Shown here in pieces: positions 39,890-49,248 of a stretch of 64,000 nt of DNA. The notes beneath the pieces are model-generated. The model did no database searches. It saw only the letters and a list, made by a program, of their open reading frames with translations, and had not been told where the DNA came from. The stretch covers positions 1-64,000 of the forward strand of contig ONCJ01000004.1 of NCBI GenBank assembly GCA_900316295.1, read 5' to 3'. The stretch comes from an uncultured Prevotella sp. Its GTDB lineage: Bacteria > Bacteroidota > Bacteroidia > Bacteroidales > Bacteroidaceae. A program made the position numbers and the translations under genes. Numbering within the stretch: position 1 is the first letter of the stretch; each line of letters opens with the position of its first letter.

Positions 39890-40408
39890 CTATAATTCTA
39901 ACAAGCCCTTAGGTATTGCCATTGTTATCTGCTGCTTATGTCCATCCACCTTTGTTATCAAGTCTGACGAGGCAGGGAGGAGGAGATCAGAACCTTCAAT
40001 TGTGCGAACCTCAAACAGAGTATTGACGGTGCTGTCATCAACACGTACGATAGTGCCTACCGTCTTTGAGGATTCGCCATCAATTATCTCATAGCCTACT
40101 ATCTGCGCCCAGGACAACTCGTCATCATTGTCACTGTTGTTTCTTGGGAAATAGACATCACAACCCACATATTCACGTGCCTTCTCAACGGTGTCAACAC
40201 CTGTAAAGACCACTAACACCTGACTGTCGGAGCGGAAACGATACTCTTCCATGAAGAAAGGGACAAGGATGCCGTCGATGTCGAGTATCAGATAGTCAGC
40301 GTCAACACGGTCGAACACGTCGTCATCGATATGCATTGAAAGTTCGCCCTTGACACCGTGAGGCTTGCCCACCCGACCAATCTTATATACCTCTTCTCTT
40401 CGAATCAT
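39890..40408 (-). CDS. rimM: Ribosome maturation factor RimM
   Basis: The 172-residue protein has the RimM N-terminal domain (YKIGRVGKPHGVKGELSM) and the C-terminal PRC-barrel region (ELSWAQIVGYEIIDGESSKTVG). RimM helps 16S rRNA processing and the assembly of the 30S head. It sits between murA and dxr on the same strand, as part of the housekeeping run. Confidence 0.92.
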   Translation of the reverse strand: MIRREEVYKIGRVGKPHGVKGELSMHIDDDVFDRVDADYLILDIDGILVPFFMEEYRFRSDSQVLVVFTGVDTVEKAREYVGCDVYFPRNNSDNDDELSWAQIVGYEIIDGESSKTVGTIVRVDDSTVNTLFEVRTIEGSDLLLPASSDLITKVDGHKQQITMAIPKGLLEL

Positions 40409-40450
40409 ACTGATAGATTAGTATTTCTTCTCTCCTTGCGACAGCCGTTA

Positions 40451-41761
40451 TTAGCTGTTTACCCTACGTATATGTGCACCAAGAGCATTCAGGCGGCGCT
40501 CAATATCCTCGTAGCCGCGATCAATCTGAGCAATATTGTCAATACGACTGGTGCCGTCGGCACTCATAGCGGCAATGAGCAACGCTATTCCCGCACGAAT
40601 GTCTGGACTTGTCATGCGACCTGCACGCAACTGCTTAGCATGGTCATGGCCAACTACCACCGCACGGTGAGGGTCGCAAAGGATAATCTGTGCACCCATA
40701 TCAATTAGTTTATCGACAAAGAACAGGCGACTCTCGAACATCTTTTGATGAAAGAGTACGCTGCCACGTGCCTGTGTCGCTACGACGATAAGCACTGAGA
40801 GGAGGTCAGGAGTAAGTCCTGGCCAAGGCGCGTCAGAGAGAGTCATGATAGAACCGTCGATAAACGAGTCTATCTCGAAATGTTCTTGTCGAGGAATGAA
40901 CAAATCTTCACCCTCCTGCTGTATTTCGACACCCAATCGACGGAACGCATCGGGAATGATGCCAAGATTCTCTGGCGACACCTTCTTGATATGTACGCCA
41001 TCGCCTACCATGGCTGCCATGCCAATGAACGATCCCACCTCTATCATGTCTGGCAGGTTCTCATGCGTCGTCCCGTGCAGACTTTCCACGCCCTCGATGG
41101 TGAGCAGGTTCGAAGCGATGCCCGAAATCTTAGCTCCCATACTGTTAAGCATCCTACAGAGCTGTTGTATATAGGGTTCGCACGCAGCGTTGTAGATTGT
41201 CGTAGTGCCCTCAGCAAGCACTGCCGCCATGATGATATTGGCTGTGCCCGTGACCGATGCCTCGTCAAGAAGGATGTATGTACCATGAAGTTTCTCAGCA
41301 CGAATCTCATAGACATCACGTCCTTCGACACGTCCAAATTCGGCTCCAAGACTATGGAATCCCAAGAAGTGAGTATCAAGTCGACGGCGACCTATCTTGT
41401 CACCGCCAGGCTGAGCTACCACAGCCCTGCCAAATCTGCCAAGCAGCGGACCAATCATCAGCACACTACCCCTGAGCGACGAGCATTTCTTGACAAACTC
41501 ATCACTCTCAAGATAGTCAAGGTTGAGTTCGTCAGCTTTGAACAGATATTCGCCCATCGCCTTCTTCTTGACCTTAACTCCCATATCACTAAGGAGTTTT
41601 ATAAGGTTGTTGACATCAAGAATGTCGGGAACATTCTGTATACGAACCTCCTCAGAGGTGAGCAACACAGCCGAGATAACCTCCAGCGCCTCGTTCTTGG
41701 CGCCTTGTGGCGTGATTGTTCCACGTAGCGGATGACCACCTTCTATCAAAAATGAGTCCAT
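40451..41761 (-). CDS. murA: UDP-N-acetylglucosamine 1-carboxyvinyltransferase
   Basis: The 436-residue enzyme starts peptidoglycan precursor synthesis by transferring enolpyruvate from PEP to UDP-GlcNAc. It shows GGHPLRGTITPQGAKNEAL at the start, QPGGDKIGRRRLDTH, and DAPWPGLTPDLLSV. The position of the usual catalytic Cys (GGCxIG in E. coli, C115) is Asp121 here. This replacement is known in some other bacteria and makes the enzyme insensitive to fosfomycin. It follows the DUF4290 gene with a 2-bp gap. Confidence 0.94.
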   Translation of the reverse strand: MDSFLIEGGHPLRGTITPQGAKNEALEVISAVLLTSEEVRIQNVPDILDVNNLIKLLSDMGVKVKKKAMGEYLFKADELNLDYLESDEFVKKCSSLRGSVLMIGPLLGRFGRAVVAQPGGDKIGRRRLDTHFLGFHSLGAEFGRVEGRDVYEIRAEKLHGTYILLDEASVTGTANIIMAAVLAEGTTTIYNAACEPYIQQLCRMLNSMGAKISGIASNLLTIEGVESLHGTTHENLPDMIEVGSFIGMAAMVGDGVHIKKVSPENLGIIPDAFRRLGVEIQQEGEDLFIPRQEHFEIDSFIDGSIMTLSDAPWPGLTPDLLSVLIVVATQARGSVLFHQKMFESRLFFVDKLIDMGAQIILCDPHRAVVVGHDHAKQLRAGRMTSPDIRAGIALLIAAMSADGTSRIDNIAQIDRGYEDIERRLNALGAHIRRVNS

Positions 41762-41763
41762 AG

Positions 41764-42360
41764 TTATCTCTTTTTCTTACGATTTTCCATAAAATCACGT
41801 TCGTTGATCTTCTCAAACTTAAATGTTGATAAGTCGAGCTGGATAACTCCATCAGTATAATGTGCGAGATCGGCGGCAACCTTTGCATCATCGGCAGAGC
41901 CGCGGCTCCATTGCAGCAGCGAACGCTTCATCTGATTGGCAGTAAGACATACCAAGGCATCACGCTCCTCACCAGGCTCCATCGCCTTTAGTTTCTGGAA
42001 CAGTTCAAACACCATGCTACCATAGTGGCGAACAGGGATATCACGCATGGGATAGCCCATAGGGGCGGGCTTAGTGGTAATATTTTTAGCCTCGCTCACA
42101 TCATACGGATAGTCTATGTCTAACTGGAAATTACTCATCAATGCGAGGTGGTCCCACAATTTCTGCTCTCGCATCTTCCTGTCACCATTCTGCGGGTACA
42201 TCCTACCCATTATGGCGACGATGCTCTCGGCGCACTGTTGGCGTTCCTCCTTGGTAGGAAGCGTCATGGCATGGTCGACCATTTTCTGAATATCCCTGCC
42301 ATATTCGGGCAGTACGAGCTTCTCTCGCTGAGTGTTATAGTCCAATCCTTCTATGTTCAT
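41764..42360 (-). CDS. DUF4290 protein
   Basis: The 198-residue cytosolic protein matches the Bacteroidetes DUF4290 family (LDYNTQREKLVLPEYGRDIQ at the start). Its function is not known. The long helices and charged C-terminus (FEKINERDFMENRKKKR) show no catalytic motif. It is directly upstream of murA with a 2-bp gap, a conserved pairing in this phylum as far as I recall, so it may relate to envelope growth. Confidence 0.85.
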   Translation of the reverse strand: MNIEGLDYNTQREKLVLPEYGRDIQKMVDHAMTLPTKEERQQCAESIVAIMGRMYPQNGDRKMREQKLWDHLALMSNFQLDIDYPYDVSEAKNITTKPAPMGYPMRDIPVRHYGSMVFELFQKLKAMEPGEERDALVCLTANQMKRSLLQWSRGSADDAKVAADLAHYTDGVIQLDLSTFKFEKINERDFMENRKKKR

Positions 42361-42414
42361 TATCTTACTTGTTATTATTGTCTTGTTGGAACGAAAACAT
42401 TTGCTTAACTATTA

Positions 42415-43104
42415 TTACAGAAGAGGCTTTGATGGCTTTGCGACAAAGTCCTTCAGGTAGAATGGAGTGAAATAGGCCACATCCTCATATTTCTCTCTTG
42501 CTATGCGTTGCTCTGCCAGAGGGAACATATTCTTTGCAAGCGGTTCTATATCGTTCAGCCATCGTGCGTTGGGGTGGCTGATTACCTCCCTGCATTTTGC
42601 CGCTCCATTGCCAAAGAAATAGACTGGTCCGTGATCCAGAAACTCCTTATACGTATCGCCATCTACGATGTCGGCATGGGTTGGACGAACGACACGCAGC
42701 GAACGGTCTACCACCTGGGCATACACCTCCATACGGCGGGCATCAAGCATGGGACATAGCAATGCATCTTCTTCAAGATCCTGACCCAGTAATACTGGCA
42801 CACACAGCAGATCGAGCGTCGGCACACCTATCAGCTTAGCATCCCTGCCATAGCACACGCCCTTTGCCATTGACACACCAATACGAAGACCCGTATATGA
42901 CCCAGGTCCACAACTCACGGCTACGGCATCAAGGTGGATATTGCGACCATCAATGTACGACAAAGCCTCGTCAACAAAAACGCCTAACTTCACGGCGTGA
43001 TTCGGACCACTATGATCCACACGCTCAAAGACGCAGGCACCCTCCTGACTCACCGCTATAGAACATACATCTGTGCTTGTCTCAATGTTTAATATGCAGG
43101 ACAT
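42415..43104 (-). CDS. tsaB: tRNA threonylcarbamoyladenosine biosynthesis protein TsaB
   Basis: The 229-residue protein has the ASKHA-fold start (ILNIETSTDVCSIAVS) and the GPGSYTGLRIGVSMAKGVCYG segment that defines TsaB. With TsaD and TsaE it makes the t6A modification at position 37 of ANN-decoding tRNAs. It is the first gene of the minus-strand run, with a promoter box at 43133-43140, and is divergent from yicC. Confidence 0.92.
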   Translation of the reverse strand: MSCILNIETSTDVCSIAVSQEGACVFERVDHSGPNHAVKLGVFVDEALSYIDGRNIHLDAVAVSCGPGSYTGLRIGVSMAKGVCYGRDAKLIGVPTLDLLCVPVLLGQDLEEDALLCPMLDARRMEVYAQVVDRSLRVVRPTHADIVDGDTYKEFLDHGPVYFFGNGAAKCREVISHPNARWLNDIEPLAKNMFPLAEQRIAREKYEDVAYFTPFYLKDFVAKPSKPLL

Positions 43105-43132
43105 AACAAAAAAATATCTAATTAAAGAGGTG

Positions 43133-43140
43133 CAAATGTA
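43133..43140 (-). promoter_or_regulatory. -7 box for the tsaB run
   Basis: The minus strand reads TACATTTG, 29 nt before ATG 43104. It forms a divergent pair with the box at 43163-43170. Confidence 0.65.
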
Positions 43141-43162
43141 CGCTTTTTCAACTTAAAAATTG

Positions 43163-43170
43163 TACTTTTG
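43163..43170 (+). promoter_or_regulatory. -7 box for yicC
   Basis: TACTTTTG lies 24 nt before ATG 43195 and fits TAnnTTTG. It probably drives the long run from yicC towards 53887. Confidence 0.65.
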
Positions 43171-43194
43171 CAGAAATTTAACTCGAATTAGTGT

Positions 43195-44070
43195 ATGATA
43201 CAGTCAATGACTGGCTATGGCAAAGCAGTCATAGCCTACAAGGAAAAGAAAATACATGTCGAGGTGAAGTCGCTAAATAGTAAGCAGTTAGACCTCTCGA
43301 CACGTATTGCCCCACTCTATCGGGAAAAGGAAATGGAGATGAGACAAATCATCGCAAAAGCACTGGAACGTGGCAAGGTAGATTTTGCTCTCTGGATAGA
43401 AAAAGAGAACGGTACCGACGCTGCTACCATCAACAGTGCTTTGGTAGAGAACTATTATCAACAAATCAAGAGCATTGCACAGAAAACTGGCATTCCAGAA
43501 CCAGAGAACTGGTTCTCCACACTCTTGCGAATGCCCGACGTGACAACAAAGACGGAGGCTGAAGTGCTCGAGGAAGAGGAATGGGAGGCTGCCAAACAAG
43601 CAGTCTATATGGCTCTCTCACAATTACAGGAATTCCGTCTGCAAGAAGGACGCGCACTATTCAAGATGTTCTCTGAGAAAATCGACAACATCGAACAACT
43701 CCTGCAAAGTATTGCTCCATACGAGACTTCGAGAGTTGAGAAGATTAGAAACCGCATCACAGAGGGACTGAAAAACATACCCGACGTGGAATACGACAAG
43801 AACAGACTGGAGCAGGAGCTAATCTACTATATCGAAAAACTGGATATCAGCGAGGAGAAGCAACGACTTGCCAACCATCTGAAGTACTTCCGAGAGACTC
43901 TCGACGAAGGTCACTCACAAGGGAAAAAGCTCGGTTTCATCGCACAAGAGATGGGTCGAGAGATCAATACCACTGGCTCAAAGAGTAACCAAGCAGAAAT
44001 GCAGAATATCGTCGTGAAGATGAAGGATGAGCTGGAGCAGATAAAGGAACAGGTATTAAACGTGCTATAA
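43195..44070 (+). CDS. yicC: YicC-family endoribonuclease
   Basis: The 291-residue protein has the YicC N-terminal domain (MTGYGKAV, EVKSLNSKQLDLSTRIAP) and the conserved C-terminus (GKKLGFIAQEMGREINTTGSKSNQAEMQNIVVKMKDELEQIKEQ, in two adjoining stretches). The family has been shown to include metal-dependent endoribonucleases. Its stop overlaps the first base of gmk, and this gene pair is widely conserved. Confidence 0.92.
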   Translation: MIQSMTGYGKAVIAYKEKKIHVEVKSLNSKQLDLSTRIAPLYREKEMEMRQIIAKALERGKVDFALWIEKENGTDAATINSALVENYYQQIKSIAQKTGIPEPENWFSTLLRMPDVTTKTEAEVLEEEEWEAAKQAVYMALSQLQEFRLQEGRALFKMFSEKIDNIEQLLQSIAPYETSRVEKIRNRITEGLKNIPDVEYDKNRLEQELIYYIEKLDISEEKQRLANHLKYFRETLDEGHSQGKKLGFIAQEMGREINTTGSKSNQAEMQNIVVKMKDELEQIKEQVLNVL

Positions 44071-44642
44071 TGAAAGGCAAACTGATAATATTCTCTGCTC
44101 CCAGCGGAAGCGGGAAGAGTACCATTGTGAACTGGCTGATGCAGGAACACCCTGAGCTGAAACTGTATTTCTCTATCAGCTGTACGAGCCGTCAGCCTCG
44201 CGGTACGGAGCGTGACGGAGTGGAATATTTCTTCATCAGCGCTGAGGAGTTCCGCAGGAAGATTGCTGGCGGAGAGTTTCTGGAATATGAGGAGGTATAC
44301 CAGGACCGATTCTATGGTACATTGAAAGAACAGGTAGAGAACCAGCGACTGGCGGGACAGAATGTGGTGTTCGACGTCGATGTCAAGGGGGGCGTGAACA
44401 TAAAGAAGTTCTATGGCGATGATGCGTTAAGCGTATTCATACAGCCACCATCGGTGGAGGAGCTGCGTCGAAGGCTGGTGGGCAGAGCCACAGATACGCC
44501 TGAGGCCATAGAGAACCGACTGGCAAAGGCTGAATATGAGATGACTTTCGCACCACAATTTGACCATATCCTTGTCAATGACGATCTGGAAAAGGCTAAA
44601 GCAGAGGCATGGGAGATAGTAAAAGCTTTTTTAAGAAGTTAA
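44070..44642 (+). CDS. gmk: Guanylate kinase
   Basis: The 190-residue enzyme phosphorylates GMP to GDP. It has the P-loop APSGSGKSTI near the start, the GMP-binding SCTSRQPRGTERDGVEYFF, and VDVKGGVNIKK. The length is normal for a bacterial Gmk. It overlaps yicC by one base and is followed after 18 bp by the NadD fusion gene. Confidence 0.96.
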   Translation: MKGKLIIFSAPSGSGKSTIVNWLMQEHPELKLYFSISCTSRQPRGTERDGVEYFFISAEEFRRKIAGGEFLEYEEVYQDRFYGTLKEQVENQRLAGQNVVFDVDVKGGVNIKKFYGDDALSVFIQPPSVEELRRRLVGRATDTPEAIENRLAKAEYEMTFAPQFDHILVNDDLEKAKAEAWEIVKAFLRS

Positions 44643-44660
44643 AGACGAAAGACGATAGAT

Positions 44661-47066
44661 TTGCTTATTGAGGAGATGATAAAGACTGGTATATACGGTG
44701 GATCGTTCAACCCCATACACAATGGGCATATCGCATTGGCACACAGGTTTCTCGAAGCCTTAGGGCTGGACGAGGTATGGTTTGTAGTGTCACCACAGAA
44801 TCCTTTTAAGGTAAACGACAGTCTGTTAGACGACAACAAACGACTGGAGTTGACAAGAAAGGCTATTGAAGACGAACCACACATACACGTTTGTGACATT
44901 GAGTTCCATCTGTCTAAGCCCTCATATATGTGGAACACGCTGCAAACTCTTTCTGCACAACATCCTGACAGAGAATTCACACTGCTTATTGGCGGCGACA
45001 ACTGGACACACTTCGCTGGGTGGTATCATGCAGACGACATACTTGCCACATACCCTATAGCTATCTATCCTCGAAAGGGACAAACCATTAGCAAAGAGAC
45101 ACTGCCCGCAACGGTAAGCCTCATCGAAGGCGAGTTGCTTGACATCAGTAGTACGGACATACGCAACCGCATTGATGCAGATAAGGACATCAATGGAATG
45201 GTACCGCAAAGTATTGAAAAAGACGTGAAAAGGCTGTATGGCAGAAAGGACAAGACTATCATCTCCGCTATAGCCGACATGATACTGGCACCTATCCTAC
45301 GGAACAAGTTGTTTTTCTTCTTCATGTACCTGTTGGGAATTGTCAGTAGTTATCTTGTCGTACCAAAGGTTCGCAATGCCCATGTATATGACAACCTATG
45401 GCTGGAATTGTTTTTCGACCTATACATCATCTGCATTCCACTCGCCATCCTACCGTTCAGGATACGCCGATGGGTGCGTGGCATCGTTGCAGCCATTGCA
45501 TATATAGTAACCATCATCGATACCTTCTGTTTCGTAAAGTTTCAGGCAACCCTCAACCCCACCATGCTGTTGCTTGTTGGCGAGACCGACAGTCGTGAGG
45601 CAGGCGAATTCTTCAGTTCATACTTCACCACTGACATCATCTTCTCAGGTGTCGGCATCATCGTCTTGATAATGTTGGCACATATATCCATAGCCCTGAC
45701 GCCACGTAAGAAGCTACGCGAAAAGACAGCAAAGATAAGGACTTTCTTCACAAAACGGAGTGGCTGGAGATGGGTCTTTACACCAGTTATTGTCGCACTG
45801 TTCGTATGGTCAGCAATCAGCTCATGGCACAATAAGCAGGAGATGGTGGAGATGTTTGGCAAACAGACCATCGGACAAGTAGAGCACGAATTGACGACAA
45901 AGGACTGTGCCCAGTTCTATTTGCCATGTTATCGTCTATGGTTCAGCATCTTCTCTAACAAGTTGGCATCGCAACAGATTGACAAGCTCATAGCAGCCAA
46001 GGACAAAGTGACGGTGGACAGTTGTTCGTTCCGCAGTCCTGATATCGTATTGATAATTGGTGAGAGCTACAACAAGCACCACTCCCAGCTGTATGGCTAC
46101 GACAAGAAGACAACGCCACGACAGGCGAGACGCGCTAAGAGAGACCGTCTGGTGGTATTCACCGACGTTGTAGCGCCATGGAACCTGACGAGCTTTGTCT
46201 TCAAGAACGTTTTTTCCATGCATGTGGTAGGACAGGAAGGTGACTGGTGTGACTATCCCCTCTTCCCAGAGATATTCAGGAAAGCAGGCTATCACGTCAG
46301 CTTCATCACCAACCAGTTTCTACCCAAAGCCAAGGAAGCCGTCTATGACTTCTCGGGAGGTTTCTTCCTGAACAATCCTGTATTGGATAAGGCCCAGTTT
46401 GATACTCGTAACACACGTGTGCACCGACTGGATGAAGGCATACTGAAGGACTATGACGAGATGGATGATGACAAAGAGAGAGGCGAGGACAAGAAGGGCA
46501 GACTCACAATTTTTCATGTCATGGGACAACATGTTAACTACCATCAACGTTATCCTAAGAAGCAGCGCAAATGGTATCAGGAAGACTACGACCGCCCCGA
46601 CCTGACGAAGAAGCAACGTGACATCATATCCCACTATGACAACGCCACCCTGTACAACGACTCTATTGTCGACGAGATAATGCGCCGTTATGAGGACAAG
46701 AACGCCATCGTCATATACATGCCCGACCATGGAGAGGAGTGCTACAACGACGGATTCAAACATCATGGCAGAAATCATAGTGCTGTCATAGACAAGTTCC
46801 TGGCACATCAGGAGTTTGACGTACCGTTCTGGATATGGTGCTCACACAAGTATGCCGTAGAGCATCCCGACATATACAGGGCGATAATAGAAGCCAAGGA
46901 CCGCAGGATGATGACCGATGCCCTGCCCCACCTGCTACTCTATCTCGCAGGAATATCCTCAAAGGACTATCATGCCGAATACAACATCCTGTCTCCTGAA
47001 TATGACGAGATGCGACCGAGAATTATCAAGGGTACAACGGATTATGATGAAGTAATAAGGAGATGA
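44661..47066 (+). CDS. Fusion: nicotinate-nucleotide adenylyltransferase (NadD) + phosphoethanolamine-transferase-like sulfatase
   Basis: One continuous frame of 801 residues joins two unrelated enzymes. Residues 7 to about 195 are a full NadD with GGSFNPIHNGH and SSTDIR, which makes deamido-NAD in the cytoplasm. From about 215 to 395 there are about five transmembrane segments. From about 440 there is an alkaline-phosphatase/sulfatase fold like EptA: IGESYNKHHSQLYGY (metal ligand Glu), APWNLTS (likely nucleophile Thr), and MPDHGEE and HHGRNHS (metal ligands). Five segments would place NadD inside and the transferase outside, so the topology is consistent. It probably adds phosphoethanolamine to lipid A or a glycan. 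ATG 44679 is an alternative start. Confidence 0.88.
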   Translation: MLIEEMIKTGIYGGSFNPIHNGHIALAHRFLEALGLDEVWFVVSPQNPFKVNDSLLDDNKRLELTRKAIEDEPHIHVCDIEFHLSKPSYMWNTLQTLSAQHPDREFTLLIGGDNWTHFAGWYHADDILATYPIAIYPRKGQTISKETLPATVSLIEGELLDISSTDIRNRIDADKDINGMVPQSIEKDVKRLYGRKDKTIISAIADMILAPILRNKLFFFFMYLLGIVSSYLVVPKVRNAHVYDNLWLELFFDLYIICIPLAILPFRIRRWVRGIVAAIAYIVTIIDTFCFVKFQATLNPTMLLLVGETDSREAGEFFSSYFTTDIIFSGVGIIVLIMLAHISIALTPRKKLREKTAKIRTFFTKRSGWRWVFTPVIVALFVWSAISSWHNKQEMVEMFGKQTIGQVEHELTTKDCAQFYLPCYRLWFSIFSNKLASQQIDKLIAAKDKVTVDSCSFRSPDIVLIIGESYNKHHSQLYGYDKKTTPRQARRAKRDRLVVFTDVVAPWNLTSFVFKNVFSMHVVGQEGDWCDYPLFPEIFRKAGYHVSFITNQFLPKAKEAVYDFSGGFFLNNPVLDKAQFDTRNTRVHRLDEGILKDYDEMDDDKERGEDKKGRLTIFHVMGQHVNYHQRYPKKQRKWYQEDYDRPDLTKKQRDIISHYDNATLYNDSIVDEIMRRYEDKNAIVIYMPDHGEECYNDGFKHHGRNHSAVIDKFLAHQEFDVPFWIWCSHKYAVEHPDIYRAIIEAKDRRMMTDALPHLLLYLAGISSKDYHAEYNILSPEYDEMRPRIIKGTTDYDEVIRR

Positions 47067-47144
47067 GGAGGTGAGTAATAAGGAGTTAAAGGAGTTAAAG
47101 ACGATAGAGGAGGAGGAGAGGAGTAAGGAGGTGAGTAATAAGGA
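47066..47144 (+). repeat. Paired 19-bp direct repeats, purine-rich
   Basis: AGGAGGTGAGTAATAAGGA is found at 47066-47084 and at 47126-47144, 60 bp apart. The sequence between is a degenerate series of GGAGTTAAA and GAGGAG units. The repeats contain Shine-Dalgarno-like AGGAGG but lie too far from the ATG at 47153 for certainty. Confidence 0.7.
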
Positions 47145-47152
47145 ATTGAGTA

Positions 47153-48208
47153 ATGAATAACGAACTATTGACACGTGCAGAATGTGATGCGATGAGGGGT
47201 ATTGCCATCATCGGCATCTTCCTACATAACTACTGTCACTGGCTACCAGGAATAGTCAGGGAGAATGAGTATCAGTACTTCCAACACAACGTCGACGGAC
47301 TACAAGGTGTCCTTGCTAATCCAGACTTATTGTTACCAGTACACCTACTCTCCTTCTTCGGCCACTACGGAGTCCCTGTATTCCTCTTCCTGAGTGCCTA
47401 CGGACTGGTACAGAAATACGAAAAACCAAGAGCGCCACACCTCGAGCCAACAATCCTTGGCTTCACACGCTACCACTTCCTGAAGCTCTTCAAGATGATG
47501 ATTGTGGGTTTCGCAGCATTCCTACTCATTGACAGGATGACACCAGGACCTCATCACTATCATCTGACTGACGTGTTGGCACAACTGGGCATGGTAAACA
47601 ACATCCTACCAAACCCCGACAACATCATCTGGCCAGGACCTTATTGGTTCTTTGGTCTGATGCTACAGTTATATATCGTATATCGTCTATGCATGTACAA
47701 GCGTCACTGGGGATGGACTGTGGCACTCATGGCGATATGCACAGCCCTGCAAATCATTTGTTCACCTGAGAGCGAGGAGCTGAACAGGCTAAGATATAAT
47801 TTTATAGGAGGTATGCTACCATTCGGATTCGGACTGATATTCGCCAGATATGGCAAAGACCCGCAGACAGGACTATGGTACTGGGGAACACTGATCGTAG
47901 CCACGATGCTGGTATATTCAGAGAGTCTGGACTATTACACCTGGTATCTCGTGCCGCCACTCGTCTGCATGTCCTGCTATGGTATAGTGAAAGTCTTGCC
48001 CAAGATCCTACTGAAGCCATTGACATGGATGGGTAGCATCTCGGCAGCATTGTTCGTATGCCACCCCATCACACGAAAGATCATCATACCGATAAGTCGT
48101 CATGGTGACACATATACAGGTCTTCTGATATACATCATCACCTCGATAGCATTGGCATGGCTCTTTAAGGAGATAATGAACAGACTACCAAACCCCAAGA
48201 AAATATGA
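47153..48208 (+). CDS. Membrane acyltransferase family 3 protein
   Basis: The 351-residue polytopic protein has the family signature near the N-terminus (RAECDAMRGIAIIGIFLHNY, with the conserved Arg and His) and FGHYGVPVFLFLSAYGL. About ten transmembrane segments follow. Enzymes of this type add acetyl or other acyl groups to cell-surface sugars. It overlaps the next acyltransferase gene by 4 bp (ATGA), so the two are translated together. Confidence 0.85.
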   Translation: MNNELLTRAECDAMRGIAIIGIFLHNYCHWLPGIVRENEYQYFQHNVDGLQGVLANPDLLLPVHLLSFFGHYGVPVFLFLSAYGLVQKYEKPRAPHLEPTILGFTRYHFLKLFKMMIVGFAAFLLIDRMTPGPHHYHLTDVLAQLGMVNNILPNPDNIIWPGPYWFFGLMLQLYIVYRLCMYKRHWGWTVALMAICTALQIICSPESEELNRLRYNFIGGMLPFGFGLIFARYGKDPQTGLWYWGTLIVATMLVYSESLDYYTWYLVPPLVCMSCYGIVKVLPKILLKPLTWMGSISAALFVCHPITRKIIIPISRHGDTYTGLLIYIITSIALAWLFKEIMNRLPNPKKI

Positions 48209-49248
48209 AGATAAAGGACATTTCACTATCAGACATCAGCCGATATAGAGGAGAGCTGATGGGGCTTGCGATACTCTTCGTAATGCTCTTTCATGTCAAT
48301 CTGCCACGCAACGACATGTTTTTCGGTCTACGACGGTTGGGTAACATCGGTGTCGACATGTTCTTCTTCCTTAGTGGCATGGGACTATGGTTCTCATGGA
48401 TGAAATCCAATACCATACAGCTTCGCCGCTTCTATCTTCGCCGCTTCCTGCGTATCTATCCCACATGGCTCCTGATAGCATGTGCTTTCTATATCCCAGC
48501 CTTCCTTAACGGTAAGAAATATAGTGCAAATATTATCGATTTAATCGGAGATATCACCATCAACTGGGACTTCTGGCTACATGACGAGCTCACCTTCTGG
48601 TATATCCCTGCCATCATGATGCTCTACCTCTTTGCACCTTTCTATATGGAACTGATACGCCGCCACCCGTCATACCGATGGCTACCTGTGGCTATGGTAA
48701 TGTGGTGCGTGATAGTTCAATGGGTATTACCCATCCATCAAGCCGTAGGACATATCGAAATATTCTGGAGCCGTGTGCCAATCTTCTTTATCGGCATCAG
48801 CATGGGAGAAGCTATACGTCGTAAAGACACCATCGAGGGCAACGCCATCTGGCTTGTTTTACTGTTGTTTGCGATGTCTTTCGCTGCGTGTATCTATCTG
48901 GAACAAGTGAGACATGGTCGCTTCCCGCTCTTCGTGGAGCGGATGCTCTATATCCCACTGACAATAACAGGCATGATACTCATCACACGAATATTGGAAA
49001 AGATTGAGGCAATACATAGTCCGTTACCAATCGGCAATGCAGTGGGAAGGGTTCTTACCTTCATCGGCGGAGTTAGCTTAGAACTTTACCTCCTACACGC
49101 TCAGTTTATATTGATACCTCTCGGGAAGCTCCATCTGGGCTATTGGCCCACCTTCCTCGCATGCCTCGCCATCACCCTACCACTGGCATGGCTACTGAGT
49201 AAACTTATCGCACTAATAGTAAAACCCATAGAAAGACGCCTGAAATGA
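48205..49248 (+). CDS. Membrane acyltransferase family 3 protein
   Basis: The 347-residue protein has RGELMGLAILFVMLFHV and LGNIGVDMFFFLSGMGLWFSW at the N-terminus, typical of acyltransferase family 3. About ten transmembrane segments and RRFLRIYPTWL follow. It is not a close copy of the preceding gene product, so the two may acylate different positions or use different donors. The stop overlaps the UbiA-like gene by 4 bp. Confidence 0.85.
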   Translation: MKIKDISLSDISRYRGELMGLAILFVMLFHVNLPRNDMFFGLRRLGNIGVDMFFFLSGMGLWFSWMKSNTIQLRRFYLRRFLRIYPTWLLIACAFYIPAFLNGKKYSANIIDLIGDITINWDFWLHDELTFWYIPAIMMLYLFAPFYMELIRRHPSYRWLPVAMVMWCVIVQWVLPIHQAVGHIEIFWSRVPIFFIGISMGEAIRRKDTIEGNAIWLVLLLFAMSFAACIYLEQVRHGRFPLFVERMLYIPLTITGMILITRILEKIEAIHSPLPIGNAVGRVLTFIGGVSLELYLLHAQFILIPLGKLHLGYWPTFLACLAITLPLAWLLSKLIALIVKPIERRLK

